A DNA stretch of 64,000 bases from Bacteroidales bacterium (GTDB lineage: Bacteria; Bacteroidota; Bacteroidia; Bacteroidales; UBA932). The notes under the pieces are model-generated. The model searched no databases, was not told the origin of the DNA, and saw only the letters and a list, made by a program, of their open reading frames with translations. A program made the translations under genes and the position numbers. Shown here piece by piece: positions 34,352 to 43,461 of the stretch (its first letter is position 1; each line of letters opens with the position of its first letter). The stretch lies in contig JAFWSX010000023.1 of the NCBI GenBank assembly GCA_017519185.1, positions 62,001-126,000 of the forward strand, written 5' to 3'.

Positions 34352-35215
34352 TTAGATTCCAAAGAAATAAAGTGCATATCCCGCGACTGCGGCGACAGCG
34401 CAGTTTATAAGTTTCGCCTTGAGGAAGCCTGCCTTGTTCTCGGCGAGCAGCGGCAGGGCGCAGTGTCCGTCCTGGCTGATGCTGCTGGCAAGCAGCACTG
34501 AGAACGGCACCAGTCCGCTGGCGAACATAGTCACGAATATCAGGTGCGGACCGGAATCGGGTATAATGCCGATCAGCACGGCCAGCAGCATTACCAGGGC
34601 GATATTCTCTTTCATCCACGACTCCAGGTCGATGTATTCCATTCCCAGATGGATGAGCAGCAGGGCCCCGAATGTCCAGCAGAAGATGGACAGTGCGTGC
34701 TCCTTTATCACGTGATGCCAGAGATGCTCCCTGAAAAAATGCCTGTCAAGGATGTGATGATGGCTGTGACCGTGCTCCTCCAGGTCGTCTTCGTGAAGGC
34801 CATAGGACTGTTTGCAGACAGCTTTCTCCTTTCCTGCCGGCCTGAGGTCGACCAGCAGTCCCACTGCGACGGCAATGACGAAAAGAACCGCGAAGAGCAG
34901 CAGCGCCTTACCCGGAAACATAGCAAGCATCACGAATGCTTCGTCGCCGCTGGAAGCTATCATCATCGCAACCAGTGCGCCGAAGGAAATCATTCCGTGG
35001 GAATAGAGCGACACTGTGGCAAAGCCGCCGGCGCAGCCGGGAATCATTCCCATAGCAGCTCCGAACAGCACTCTTGTGAATCGGTTTGAATTGAGACGCG
35101 AGAAGAAATGGCCGTGGGAGGCCACATTTACGAATTCGATCACCAGCATCATAAAGATCACCAGGGCGGTGATCAGGATGCTGTCCCACAGCACTTCTGC
35201 AAGGATGTGGATCAT
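34352..35215 (-). CDS. Putative heavy-metal exporter, ArsP_2-type membrane protein
   Basis: 287 residues with about eight to ten hydrophobic segments split by a His-rich cytosolic loop (HGHSHHHILDRHFFREHLWHH). The two halves repeat one pattern, GMIPGCAGGFATVSLYSHG in the first and GIIPDSGPHLIFVTMFASG in the second, as expected from an internal duplication with re-entrant loops. This fits the family annotated as putative 10-TM heavy-metal (manganese or arsenic) exporter. The metal is unknown. The ATG overlaps the meaB stop as ATGA. Confidence 0.75.
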   Translation of the reverse strand: MIHILAEVLWDSILITALVIFMMLVIEFVNVASHGHFFSRLNSNRFTRVLFGAAMGMIPGCAGGFATVSLYSHGMISFGALVAMMIASSGDEAFVMLAMFPGKALLLFAVLFVIAVAVGLLVDLRPAGKEKAVCKQSYGLHEDDLEEHGHSHHHILDRHFFREHLWHHVIKEHALSIFCWTFGALLLIHLGMEYIDLESWMKENIALVMLLAVLIGIIPDSGPHLIFVTMFASGLVPFSVLLASSISQDGHCALPLLAENKAGFLKAKLINCAVAAVAGYALYFFGI

Positions 35216-36327
35216 ATTTTGCCCAGGTACTTGTCAATGAGCTCCTCCGCCGCAGAGAAAGATTCCAGCTGACCGTCGAGCACAGCGCTCTCATAATCGG
35301 GAAGCAGGCCCTCCACGCGGGGATTTTCGTAGAACATATTCTTGAGTGTCTCGTTGATGCTTTCGTACATCCAGTAACGTGCCTGCTCGCGGCGGTGACG
35401 GTCATAGTAGCCGTTCTCCCAGACAAGTTTGAAGTATTCTTCTATCTTGGCGAGGATGTCGTCCAGTCCGGTCATGTCGACTGCCGATGAAGTGACTGCA
35501 GTGGGCACCCATCCTGACTCTGTCGGCGGGAAGAGATGCAGCGCATTCGCATACAGGGCCCTTGCCAAATTGGCCTTGTCCACGTTGTTGCCGTCGGCCT
35601 TGGTGATGGCGATGAGGTCCGACATCTCCATTATGCCTCGCTTGATGCCCTGCAGGTCGTCTCCGGCTCCGGAGAGCATCAGCAGCAGGAAGAAATCGCT
35701 CATCGAATGGACAGCCGTCTCGCTCTGCCCCACTCCTACCGTCTCTATGAAGATCACGTCATAGCCTGCAGCCTCGCAGAGCAGTATTGTTTCGCGAGTC
35801 TTGCGTGCCACTCCTCCGAGGGAGCCTTCGCTCGGGCTGGGGCGGATGAATGCGTGGGGATCGTGCACAAGTGTTTCCATCCTGGTCTTGTCGCCGAGGA
35901 TGGAGCCTTTGGACCTTTCGCTGGAAGGGTCGATGGCCAGCACTGCAAGGTTGTGGCCCTTGCCGGTGATGTGAGAACCGAATGCCTCGATGAATGTGCT
36001 CTTGCCCACGCCGGGCACTCCGGTGATGCCGATGCGCATCGTGCGCTTTCCCGAAGAAATCTTCTGGCAGCGCTGGATGATCTGGGCAGCCACCGCCCTG
36101 TGGGACGGAAGAGTGCTCTCCACCAGAGTTATCGCCTGGCTGAGGATGACACGGTCACCACCGACGATGCCGTCCATATACTCGTCAACCGACTTGATAG
36201 CCGGCTTCTTGTTGATCTTGAGATAAGGGTTTATGATGGGAGGCTGCTTGACTCCGTCGTTGACGTTGAGGGCAGTGTCCTTGTTTTCGTAATCTCCGAA
36301 GAAATCTCCTTGCTTGTTCAGGTCCAT
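35212..36327 (-). CDS. meaB: Methylmalonyl-CoA mutase-associated GTPase MeaB
   Basis: 371 residues of the MeaB/ArgK G3E GTPases, which guard adenosylcobalamin loading of methylmalonyl-CoA mutase. The P-loop GVPGVGKSTF, the switch ETVGVGQSE and the base-specificity motif TKADG are intact; the N-terminal ~90 residues are helical as in the family. The mutase genes are not in this window. Together with the OadB-type pump at the right edge it is consistent with the methylmalonyl-CoA route to propionate. It is followed by the metal exporter (4-nt overlap). Confidence 0.95.
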   Translation of the reverse strand: MDLNKQGDFFGDYENKDTALNVNDGVKQPPIINPYLKINKKPAIKSVDEYMDGIVGGDRVILSQAITLVESTLPSHRAVAAQIIQRCQKISSGKRTMRIGITGVPGVGKSTFIEAFGSHITGKGHNLAVLAIDPSSERSKGSILGDKTRMETLVHDPHAFIRPSPSEGSLGGVARKTRETILLCEAAGYDVIFIETVGVGQSETAVHSMSDFFLLLMLSGAGDDLQGIKRGIMEMSDLIAITKADGNNVDKANLARALYANALHLFPPTESGWVPTAVTSSAVDMTGLDDILAKIEEYFKLVWENGYYDRHRREQARYWMYESINETLKNMFYENPRVEGLLPDYESAVLDGQLESFSAAEELIDKYLGKI

Positions 36328-36334
36328 GAAAGGC

Positions 36335-37438
36335 TTAGTCTACGATATTGGCTGTAACGAAATAGTTCAACTGCGGTTTGCTCACCGAATTGGTTATCAG
36401 CGTCAGCACGTTGATGATCTCGCCGTCACCTTTTGATGCGTCGAAAGAGAAATCGACGGTGGCAGAGGCTCCGGGCTTGACGGTGATGGGCATACGGGTC
36501 ACGACCTTGCTGTTTTCTCCGTCAATGTCGATCTTGTGGATGAGAAGGTCGCTCTTGCCCGCGTTGGCCACCTTGAAACTCTTGCGGACCGTCGTTCCTT
36601 TCTTGACTTCTTTCAGTTCGCTGTAGGTATTGTCGAGACGGGGTGCCGGAGCGTTGTTGATCTGGCGTACCGTCATGTTGTCGAAATCGTCGTTGATGGT
36701 GGCGTTGAGCCTGACCGCTCCGTCCTGACGGGTTCCGTCAGTCAGGAAACTGACCCTGTAGGTGGTCTTTCCCCAGTTTTTGGGACCGTTGTTGGTATTG
36801 ACTGTGTATTTGACCTTCGCTGCAGTGCGGGCTGGAATGGGGTTGGGAGAGATAGAGACGCTGACCGCCTCGTCTCCGGTAACGGTCACCTTCACGGGCT
36901 TGTTGGACATATTGGCAATCTCACCGTCCTCGCTTTTGCGCTTTCCCTGGGCGATGTAGCCCATATCGACCGAAGTCGAACGCACTGCCACGGGGCCCAT
37001 TGAAACCTTGTAGAGCTCCTCGAGCGATTTCTTGCGCTCGTGGACCTGGCCCTTGATCTTGAGCACTATCGGCCTGTTGACATTCGAAACATAGACGGTT
37101 ATGGTCTTGTTGAAAGGATAAGGCCCCTGGTCGTTGGCGTAGGTCACTTCGATGGAAGTGGAACTGCCGGGCTGTATGGGTTTCTTGTCATAGTCAGGCA
37201 CGGTGCAGCCGCAGCTTGACACGACATTGTGGATTACAATCGGACTGTCACTTATGTTTTTCATGACAAACTTGCAGGAAACGGGCCCGTCGGAGAGCAG
37301 GATGTCGCCGAAGTCGTAGGTCTTGGTGTCGAAGCTGACCACTTTCTCTTCAGGCTGGCTCGCTTTCCCGGTCTGGGCGAATGTGGCAAGAGTCCCTGCC
37401 AGGAATGCTGCAAGAAGCAATATCGCATACTTTTTCAT
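36335..37438 (-). CDS. DUF1573 domain protein, secreted
   Basis: 367 residues with a signal peptide (MKKYAILLLAAFLAGTLATFAQ). Residues ~30-130 contain the DUF1573 hallmark VSSCGCTVPDYDKKPIQPGSS. Further Ig-like beta repeats follow (TRMPITVKPGASATVDFSFDAS near the end). DUF1573 modules are ASPM/SPD-2-like Ig folds widespread in Bacteroidetes envelopes; the function is unknown. A TATCTTTG -7 box lies at 37463-37456. meaB starts 7 nt after its stop. Confidence 0.9.
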   Translation of the reverse strand: MKKYAILLLAAFLAGTLATFAQTGKASQPEEKVVSFDTKTYDFGDILLSDGPVSCKFVMKNISDSPIVIHNVVSSCGCTVPDYDKKPIQPGSSTSIEVTYANDQGPYPFNKTITVYVSNVNRPIVLKIKGQVHERKKSLEELYKVSMGPVAVRSTSVDMGYIAQGKRKSEDGEIANMSNKPVKVTVTGDEAVSVSISPNPIPARTAAKVKYTVNTNNGPKNWGKTTYRVSFLTDGTRQDGAVRLNATINDDFDNMTVRQINNAPAPRLDNTYSELKEVKKGTTVRKSFKVANAGKSDLLIHKIDIDGENSKVVTRMPITVKPGASATVDFSFDASKGDGEIINVLTLITNSVSKPQLNYFVTANIVD

Positions 37439-37455
37439 GGTTCCTTTATTTTTTA

Positions 37456-37492
37456 CAAAGATACGTCTAAATCAAAAATTATGCTATATTTG
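37456..37492. promoter_or_regulatory. Divergent promoters of the DUF1573 gene and ferredoxin
   Basis: Minus strand TATCTTTG (37463-37456) and plus strand TATATTTG (37485-37492) both match TAnnTTTG. Leaders of about 13 nt (DUF1573) and 26 nt (ferredoxin) are predicted. Confidence 0.55.
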
Positions 37493-37522
37493 TGCTGCAT
37501 TAACACTTAAATCAAAAAAACG

Positions 37523-37693
37523 ATGGCTTACAAGATTTCAGAAGACTGTGCAGCTTGCGGCACTTGCATTGACGAGTGCGCAGTAGGTGCAATTTCAGAA
37601 GGCGACATCTATATGATCGACCCTGATCTGTGCGTAGAATGCGGTTCTTGCGCAGCAGTTTGTCCTATGGGTGCTATTTCAAAGGAAGACTAA
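37523..37693 (+). CDS. 2[4Fe-4S] ferredoxin
   Basis: 56 residues, a clostridial-type bacterial ferredoxin. Two cluster motifs are complete: CAACGTCIDECAVGAI and CVECGSCAAVCPMGAI. Such proteins carry low-potential electrons for pyruvate:ferredoxin oxidoreductase, Rnf and hydrogenases in anaerobes. It is a single-gene transcript, with a -7 box at 37485 and a strong terminator after the stop. Confidence 0.96.
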   Translation: MAYKISEDCAACGTCIDECAVGAISEGDIYMIDPDLCVECGSCAAVCPMGAISKED

Positions 37694-37712
37694 AATAATA
37701 CCCATTATACTT

Positions 37713-37746
37713 ACAAAAAGACCGGCCTCCCAGCCGGTCTTTTTCT
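37713..37746. terminator. Bidirectional terminator between ferredoxin and DPP IV
   Basis: AAAAAGACCGGC and GCCGGTCTTTTT pair perfectly around a 6-nt loop, with A-rich and T-rich ends, serving both convergent genes. Confidence 0.88.
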
Positions 37747-39774
37747 TTACTTGAATCTTTCGCGCAAGATCTCCGGGAGGTCCTGCTCGAGTAGGTATTC
37801 ATACCAGAAGCGGTAATCCTGCAAGTTGCTCTGGGTGCTCTGGTAGCCGCGGTAGCCGTGCATACCCTGCGGATAGATCATCAGCTCGAAGTCCTTGTCC
37901 AGCTCCTGCATCTTGTCGATGATCTGCAGGCCGTTCTGGAAGTGGACGTTGTCGTCGCCGGTTCCGTGGGTATACCTCAACATATTGGTGCGGTCACCCT
38001 TGTAACTGCCGAGCCTGTCGAACACTGCAGCCGCAGCGTAACCCTCTGGATTGTCCTGAGGCGTATCCATATACCGTTCCGTATAATGAGTGTCGTAGAG
38101 CCTCCAGTCAGCCACGGCACCGCCCGCTATCGCATACTGGAAATATTCGTTGCCGGCAGTGACGCACAGCACCGACATCGTACCTCCGTAAGAGAATCCC
38201 TCGATGCCGACCTTCTTCTCATTGACATACGGGAACTGGCGGAAATAGAAGATGCCGTCGATGAAATCCTGAAGCTCCAGCACGCTCAGCTTGCGGTAGA
38301 CCTGGTTCATACCGGCCTTGCCGAGGTGTCCTGAAGACCTTGTGTCAAGCACGACCTGGATCACGCCGTGGTTGGCCCACCACTGGTTGTTGAATGTAAC
38401 ACCCTTCCAGCTGTCCAGAACCTGCGGGCTGTCCGGGCCTCCATAGATATTCACCTTCACGGGATATTTTACCGCACCCGAACGGTCCATACCTATCGGC
38501 CATATCACAGTCGCCGGAAGGCTCAGGCCGTCACGCGTGGTAATGTACACAAGCTCAGGCACGGCTATCTCATAAAGGTCGAAGTCCGGACCTTTCGAAT
38601 CGAAAAGCACATCCATCGTCATCCTTGACAGATTGCCGCTGCGGGGGATGTTGAACACCACTTCCTGTGTCGGAGTAGACAGGTTGGACAGGCTGGCGTA
38701 GATTTTGGTGCCGCCGTCCTCCTCGCTCACGCGCACCGAAGTGTAATTGTATTCGCCACGGCTCACACGCTCCACCTTGCTGTCGGAAAGAGTGATGCGG
38801 TAGATGTCATTGCGGACGCTCGATTCGCGCTTAGCAGTGTAGTAAAGATATTTCTTGTCGACCGACAGAAGCCGGATGCTCCAGTTGGGGCCGCCGTCGG
38901 TGAGCTGGCGGAAAGTCTGCCCGTCATAACTGAGGAAATATATCTGCTGCCACATACTCATATCCCTGACGATGTACATACCTTTGTCAGTGAACAGCAT
39001 CTGGTCCATCCAGTCGATCCAGGTGTCCTGATGCTCCTCATACACCTTGTACTTGTTGCCGTAGGTAGGATCCACGGCATAGAGCACCAGATTGTCCTGG
39101 CTGCGGTCCATCCACGAAACCATAAAGCGGTTACCTTCCGAATTCCAGAACGGAATGCCGAAATACTGGTCGAGGCTGCTGTCGAAATCGGCCCATACAG
39201 TCTCGCCACCGCGGACGCTCACGAAACCCACCTTAACTTCGGGATTGGGATCGCCGGCCTTCGGATAGCGGGTCTCGTTGATGCTGCCGTGCTGCCCTGT
39301 AGAATTGTAGATGGGGAACATCGGCACCTTCGAATTGTCAAAACGGTAGTATGCCAGCATCTGGCTGTCGGGCGACCACCAGAAAGCCTTGTATCTCGAA
39401 GCACGGCCGAAAATCTCCTCGTAATAAACCCAGGAAGCATAGCCGTTCAGGATGATGTCGGAGCCGTCGAAAGTGTGGCGCACTATCTCGCGTGAGAACA
39501 CGTCGATGGAATACAGGTCGTTGTTCAGTGTATAAGCGATCTTGCTGCGGTCCGGGGACCAGGTAGGATTCACCCAGCCTTCTACGAGCTGAGGCATCTC
39601 AGCCACAGCAGGCATACCGGCTGCCGGGGCAGTCACCGGTCTTGACTTCAATATTCCTGCAGGTATGCGGGATACCAGCTGTTCGTCGGTCAGGCGTATC
39701 TTCTGCTGGGCCTGAGCCTGCGTGGCGGCAGCGAAGGCCGCCAGAGTGAATAGTGCGATTATGACTTTTCTCAT
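37747..39774 (-). CDS. Dipeptidyl-peptidase IV-like serine peptidase (S9)
   Basis: 675 residues. A signal peptide (to about residue 22, ATQAQAQ) precedes a beta-propeller that includes YYEEIFGRASRYKAFWWSPD, the Glu pair that holds the substrate N-terminus in DPP IV. The C-terminal alpha/beta hydrolase carries the catalytic Ser in GFSYGGTMS, the Asp in GTGDDNVHFQN and the His in MHGYRG. The enzyme should release X-Pro or X-Ala dipeptides in the periplasm. The ATG overlaps the stop of the RecD-like helicase gene as ATGA. Confidence 0.95.
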   Translation of the reverse strand: MRKVIIALFTLAAFAAATQAQAQQKIRLTDEQLVSRIPAGILKSRPVTAPAAGMPAVAEMPQLVEGWVNPTWSPDRSKIAYTLNNDLYSIDVFSREIVRHTFDGSDIILNGYASWVYYEEIFGRASRYKAFWWSPDSQMLAYYRFDNSKVPMFPIYNSTGQHGSINETRYPKAGDPNPEVKVGFVSVRGGETVWADFDSSLDQYFGIPFWNSEGNRFMVSWMDRSQDNLVLYAVDPTYGNKYKVYEEHQDTWIDWMDQMLFTDKGMYIVRDMSMWQQIYFLSYDGQTFRQLTDGGPNWSIRLLSVDKKYLYYTAKRESSVRNDIYRITLSDSKVERVSRGEYNYTSVRVSEEDGGTKIYASLSNLSTPTQEVVFNIPRSGNLSRMTMDVLFDSKGPDFDLYEIAVPELVYITTRDGLSLPATVIWPIGMDRSGAVKYPVKVNIYGGPDSPQVLDSWKGVTFNNQWWANHGVIQVVLDTRSSGHLGKAGMNQVYRKLSVLELQDFIDGIFYFRQFPYVNEKKVGIEGFSYGGTMSVLCVTAGNEYFQYAIAGGAVADWRLYDTHYTERYMDTPQDNPEGYAAAAVFDRLGSYKGDRTNMLRYTHGTGDDNVHFQNGLQIIDKMQELDKDFELMIYPQGMHGYRGYQSTQSNLQDYRFWYEYLLEQDLPEILRERFK

Positions 39775-41189
39775 TGCTTGATGAAATTATTCTTGAAATT
39801 GACAAGGTAAACCTTTTCAGTAGCCCTGGTCATTGCGGTGTAGAGCCATTTGAGATCCTCAAGCTCTATCTCGTCGCGCCAGAATGGGTTGTCGATGAAC
39901 ACGCATTTCCACTGTCCACCCTGCGACTTGTGGCAGGTCACGGCAGAGGCATACTTGATCTGAAGCGCATTGAAATACGGGTCCTCACGGACAGCCTCGA
40001 AACGTTTTTTCTTTGTCTTTACGTCAGCATAGTCAGCCAGCACACCCTCGAACAACTCGTTCTGCTGCTCTGCAGTCAGCGCCGGGCTCTCGCTCGAAAG
40101 GGTGTCGAGAATGATCTTGGCAGTTATCTCCAGGTCATTGTAGTCCGAGAAGCAGAGCACAGCCTCGGCGAAATGCAGGCCGTAGCGCTCTTCGTGCTTC
40201 GAAATCCTCATAAGCTGCGCCACGTCACCGTTCGCAATGAAAAACGACGGATCTTTGACCTGCTCGAGGAACTGGTAGCAGTTCTTGACAACCATCAGCT
40301 TGTCGCCGCGGTTGAGCTGTTCCTCACGGTAAAGGACTGCGGAACGGATTCCGGCATTGTAGCGGTTGGCTCTCTTGTTTGAGCGGCACAGCACCACCAC
40401 TTCGTCAAGACCGTAATGGTCTATGGTGTCCGAAAGTTTCTCTATTAGGTCGCCTCCGTTAATGCTCTCTATGTCGTCATAGCCTTCCAGTTCCATCGGA
40501 ACGGCGCACCCCATCCCCTGCTCTATCTGCCGGCGGATGAGAGTCGCATTGTGCAGGATGCCCGACTCGCTTGTCTGCCTCACCACCTGCGACAGCGAAG
40601 CCTCGACCACGGTGCCGTAGCAACTCTGCAGGAAATCGATGTCGAGCGCAGGACTCTCCTCCATCCCTATGGGAGGAAGCTGCCCCCTGTCGCCGACGAA
40701 AATGATATTGTTGCCGCGGCCGCCCCGCACGTATGTCACGAAATCTTCGAGGAGGTCGCCTGACCCGAAGATGGAGCCTCCGGCGCTGTCAATGGTTATG
40801 AGCGAAGCCTCGTCTACTATGTAGAAAGTGTCGCAGGCCTTGTTGATGTCGAGGTTGAACTTGCCTCCGGCAGCCAGGGACTGCTGGCGGTAGATATGCT
40901 TGTGGATAGTGAAAGCCTTCTCACCTGTGAAGCCCGAAAGGACCTTCGCGGAACGTCCGGTCGGAGCCAGCAGCACGAACTTGTACTCCATAGCCTTGAG
41001 GGTCTTCACAAATGCCGCCATCAGAGATGTCTTTCCTGTACCCGCATAGCCCGCAAGGACCATTATGTCGCTGTCATCCCTGAGCGTCACGAACTCGGCA
41101 AGGGCCGCTGCCGCACGGCTCTGATCCCCGGTAGGCTCGAAAGGGAGATTGCGTTCTATCTGCTGCTGAAAAAAATGCTCGACCCCCAT
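39771..41189 (-). CDS. RecD-like ATP-dependent DNA helicase
   Basis: 472 residues of helicase superfamily 1B. Walker A is VLAGYAGTGKTSLMAAF near residue 45, Walker B is YIVDEASLI, motif III is GDRGQLPPIG, and the UvrD_C_2-like end has CHKSQGGQWKCVFIDN and YTAMTRATEKVYLV. It lacks the RecBC partners and N-terminal RecD domains, like other short RecD2/AAA_30 proteins of Bacteroidetes. The start overlaps the trkH stop by one base (TAATG). Confidence 0.92.
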   Translation of the reverse strand: MGVEHFFQQQIERNLPFEPTGDQSRAAAALAEFVTLRDDSDIMVLAGYAGTGKTSLMAAFVKTLKAMEYKFVLLAPTGRSAKVLSGFTGEKAFTIHKHIYRQQSLAAGGKFNLDINKACDTFYIVDEASLITIDSAGGSIFGSGDLLEDFVTYVRGGRGNNIIFVGDRGQLPPIGMEESPALDIDFLQSCYGTVVEASLSQVVRQTSESGILHNATLIRRQIEQGMGCAVPMELEGYDDIESINGGDLIEKLSDTIDHYGLDEVVVLCRSNKRANRYNAGIRSAVLYREEQLNRGDKLMVVKNCYQFLEQVKDPSFFIANGDVAQLMRISKHEERYGLHFAEAVLCFSDYNDLEITAKIILDTLSSESPALTAEQQNELFEGVLADYADVKTKKKRFEAVREDPYFNALQIKYASAVTCHKSQGGQWKCVFIDNPFWRDEIELEDLKWLYTAMTRATEKVYLVNFKNNFIKQ

Positions 41190-42643
41190 TATGCGCCTTT
41201 TCTGAAGAGGAGGAATACTGAGAGTACGGAATAGAGTCCGAGACGGCCTATGATCATCTCTGCGGTCATCACCAGCTTGCCGAGCACAGATACGGCAGCA
41301 TAGTTCTCCAGGGAACCGAAATGGCCGAAGGCCGGGCCTATGTTGCCTATCATTGCCACGGAAGCGCTGATGGAATCAGTCATATCCATTCCAAGCGCCG
41401 CGTAGATCACTGCACATATGAAGGCGATGAAGATATAGAGCACTGCGAAGTGTGCCACCGAAGTGATGAGTTCCTTGTCGACTATGTCGTTGTCACCGTA
41501 TTTCACCTGAAGCACGGCATTGGGATGGATGGTCCGCTGCAGCTGGATGTACGTTGCCTTGAAGAGGATCCATACCCTGTCGACTTTCATACCTGCGGAT
41601 GTAGAACCGGAGCAGCCGCACTGGATCGAGAGATACATCAGGATCAGGATGCAGAAGAGCGGCCATACCGAAGTATCGCAGACTGCGAAACCGGTGGACG
41701 TAACGAGCGAAGCCACATTGAAGAAACCGTCCAGGAATGCGTCACCGGCATTGGTGTATGTATGGGTCAGCAGCAGGTCCAGGGAGATGGCCACACCGCA
41801 GATGAGTATCGACATAAGGTAGAACTTCGTGACCGGATGCTTGAAGAGGGTCAGGTCCCTTCGTGCGATGGACACATAGATCATTCCGAAGTGCATCGAC
41901 GACAGTATCATGAACACTATGGCGATGACATCTATCCAGCGGCTGTTGAAGGCGCCTATGGAAGCGTTCCTGGTGCTGAAACCGCCCGTAGCCACAGTGC
42001 TCATAGCGTGGTTGACTGCATCGAAAAGGTTCATTCCGGCAATCATATAGAGGACCATAGTGATCAGCGTCAGTCCTATATATACCGAAAGGACTACTTT
42101 CTTGAACTCGTCGGTCTTGTAGTTGTATCCCGGACGGGTGACGTCGGACACCTCCATACGGCTCATCTTCAGACGGACGGAGCCGATGGAAGGAAGGATC
42201 ATAACCATGAAGAGCACGACACCCAAGCCTCCTATGTAATGGGTAGACGACCGCCAGAAAAGAAGGCCCTTCGGCAACGACTCGATGTCGGAGAGGATGG
42301 TGGCTCCGGACGTGGTGATTCCCGACACGCTCTCAAACCAGGCGTTGGCAAGGGTAAACTCACCGCCCCAGAGAGCATAAGGCATCATTCCGAAAAGGCA
42401 CGCCAGAACCCAGGAAAGGATGATGATGACGACGCCTTCACGGGTGTTGATCTCAGCGTGCTTGCGGGAAACGAAGACAATGGGGAAAATGCCGCAGCAG
42501 AGCGTCAGGATTCCGCTAAGCAGCAACGGATAGAAAGACGAATCCAGGGAATCGATGGCGGCCACGACAGCTGACACCAGCATGAACGCTGCGACGAAAA
42601 GCAGCGCGACACCCACGTTTCTGGATATGGCCCTGATATTCAT
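41189..42643 (-). CDS. trkH: Potassium uptake protein TrkH
   Basis: 484 residues, integral membrane K+ channel subunit with four pore-loop repeats, visible as ESVSGITTSGATIL, STVATGGFSTRNAS, SLVTSTGFAVCD and QCGCSGSTSAGMKVDR. It normally works with the cytosolic NAD-binding TrkA, which is not encoded here. Instead an orphan HAMP membrane protein lies 2 nt upstream. Length and topology are normal. Confidence 0.96.
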   Translation of the reverse strand: MNIRAISRNVGVALLFVAAFMLVSAVVAAIDSLDSSFYPLLLSGILTLCCGIFPIVFVSRKHAEINTREGVVIIILSWVLACLFGMMPYALWGGEFTLANAWFESVSGITTSGATILSDIESLPKGLLFWRSSTHYIGGLGVVLFMVMILPSIGSVRLKMSRMEVSDVTRPGYNYKTDEFKKVVLSVYIGLTLITMVLYMIAGMNLFDAVNHAMSTVATGGFSTRNASIGAFNSRWIDVIAIVFMILSSMHFGMIYVSIARRDLTLFKHPVTKFYLMSILICGVAISLDLLLTHTYTNAGDAFLDGFFNVASLVTSTGFAVCDTSVWPLFCILILMYLSIQCGCSGSTSAGMKVDRVWILFKATYIQLQRTIHPNAVLQVKYGDNDIVDKELITSVAHFAVLYIFIAFICAVIYAALGMDMTDSISASVAMIGNIGPAFGHFGSLENYAAVSVLGKLVMTAEMIIGRLGLYSVLSVFLLFRKGA

Positions 42644-42645
42644 CC

Positions 42646-43431
42646 TTATTTGTTTTTCAAAGTCTTATGCACGTCGATGAGGTCGGTCAGCGCGTCGTTG
42701 AGGTCTGAGATTTCGTCATCATTGTCGAAGGTGATGTTGTAATCCTTGCCGAAGCGAACGAATTCCTTGACACCCTTGCCCATCTTCGAAACCGGCTTGA
42801 TCACGTAGTAGTTGAGATAGGCGTTGAAGAGAAGTATGACGATCAGGCCCACGATCAGGGCTGCCACCGCAGGCATCATGCTGCGGAAAAAAGTACTCTC
42901 CATCATCTCGGAATTGGCCTGAAGGGCGGCGTTGCTGATGGAGTTGAGGTCGTTGATGTAGTTGCGCAGATAGGAATAATACTGCTGCACACGGCCGAAG
43001 AACCACTCCTGGCGGGCAGCCGCGCCCTGCTCCCAAATCTCAGGGGCCTCCATCACCACCTGCATATATGCCGCGTAGGCGAAACGGACAGAATCCGCAT
43101 AGCGGTTCTCCTGTTCCGTAGTGAAATTGTCAGGGAGGTTTTCCAGAGTGGAGACGAACGAATCGTGAATGGAGTTGCTGAAGTCTTCTGGTGCAGTTTC
43201 TTCACCGAGCATCTCGAGCAGCGCCAGGTTGAACTGTTCGCTTGACTCCATCAGAGAACGTTCCTCATTTATGCTGAGGATGTTGTCATTCACAACTCCG
43301 GAACTTGCCCTGTTGATCCTGACAAACTCGAAAACAGCTATGACGCTAGAGAAGAACAGTATGGTGCCCAGGATGGTGAATCCCGTGCGGACTTTCCTGC
43401 GGATCGTTCTTCTGGCTTTCTTACGTTTCAT
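42646..43431 (-). CDS. Orphan HAMP-domain membrane protein beside trkH
   Basis: 261 residues. Basic N-terminus (MKRKKARRTIRRKVR), a first transmembrane helix at about 17-37, a helical periplasmic domain of about 150 residues, a second helix (MMPAVAALIVGLIVILLFNAY), and a HAMP linker (VIKPVSKMGKGVKEF then NDDEISDLNDALTDLID). It then stops: no kinase, methyl-accepting or cyclase domain follows. It looks like the input half of a sensor. Tight linkage to trkH suggests a role with K+ uptake, which is inference. The ATG at 43431 replaces a TTG at 43452. Confidence 0.78.
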   Translation of the reverse strand: MKRKKARRTIRRKVRTGFTILGTILFFSSVIAVFEFVRINRASSGVVNDNILSINEERSLMESSEQFNLALLEMLGEETAPEDFSNSIHDSFVSTLENLPDNFTTEQENRYADSVRFAYAAYMQVVMEAPEIWEQGAAARQEWFFGRVQQYYSYLRNYINDLNSISNAALQANSEMMESTFFRSMMPAVAALIVGLIVILLFNAYLNYYVIKPVSKMGKGVKEFVRFGKDYNITFDNDDEISDLNDALTDLIDVHKTLKNK

Positions 43432-43461
43432 AGATGACGGAATATAGCACAAATGTAATAA

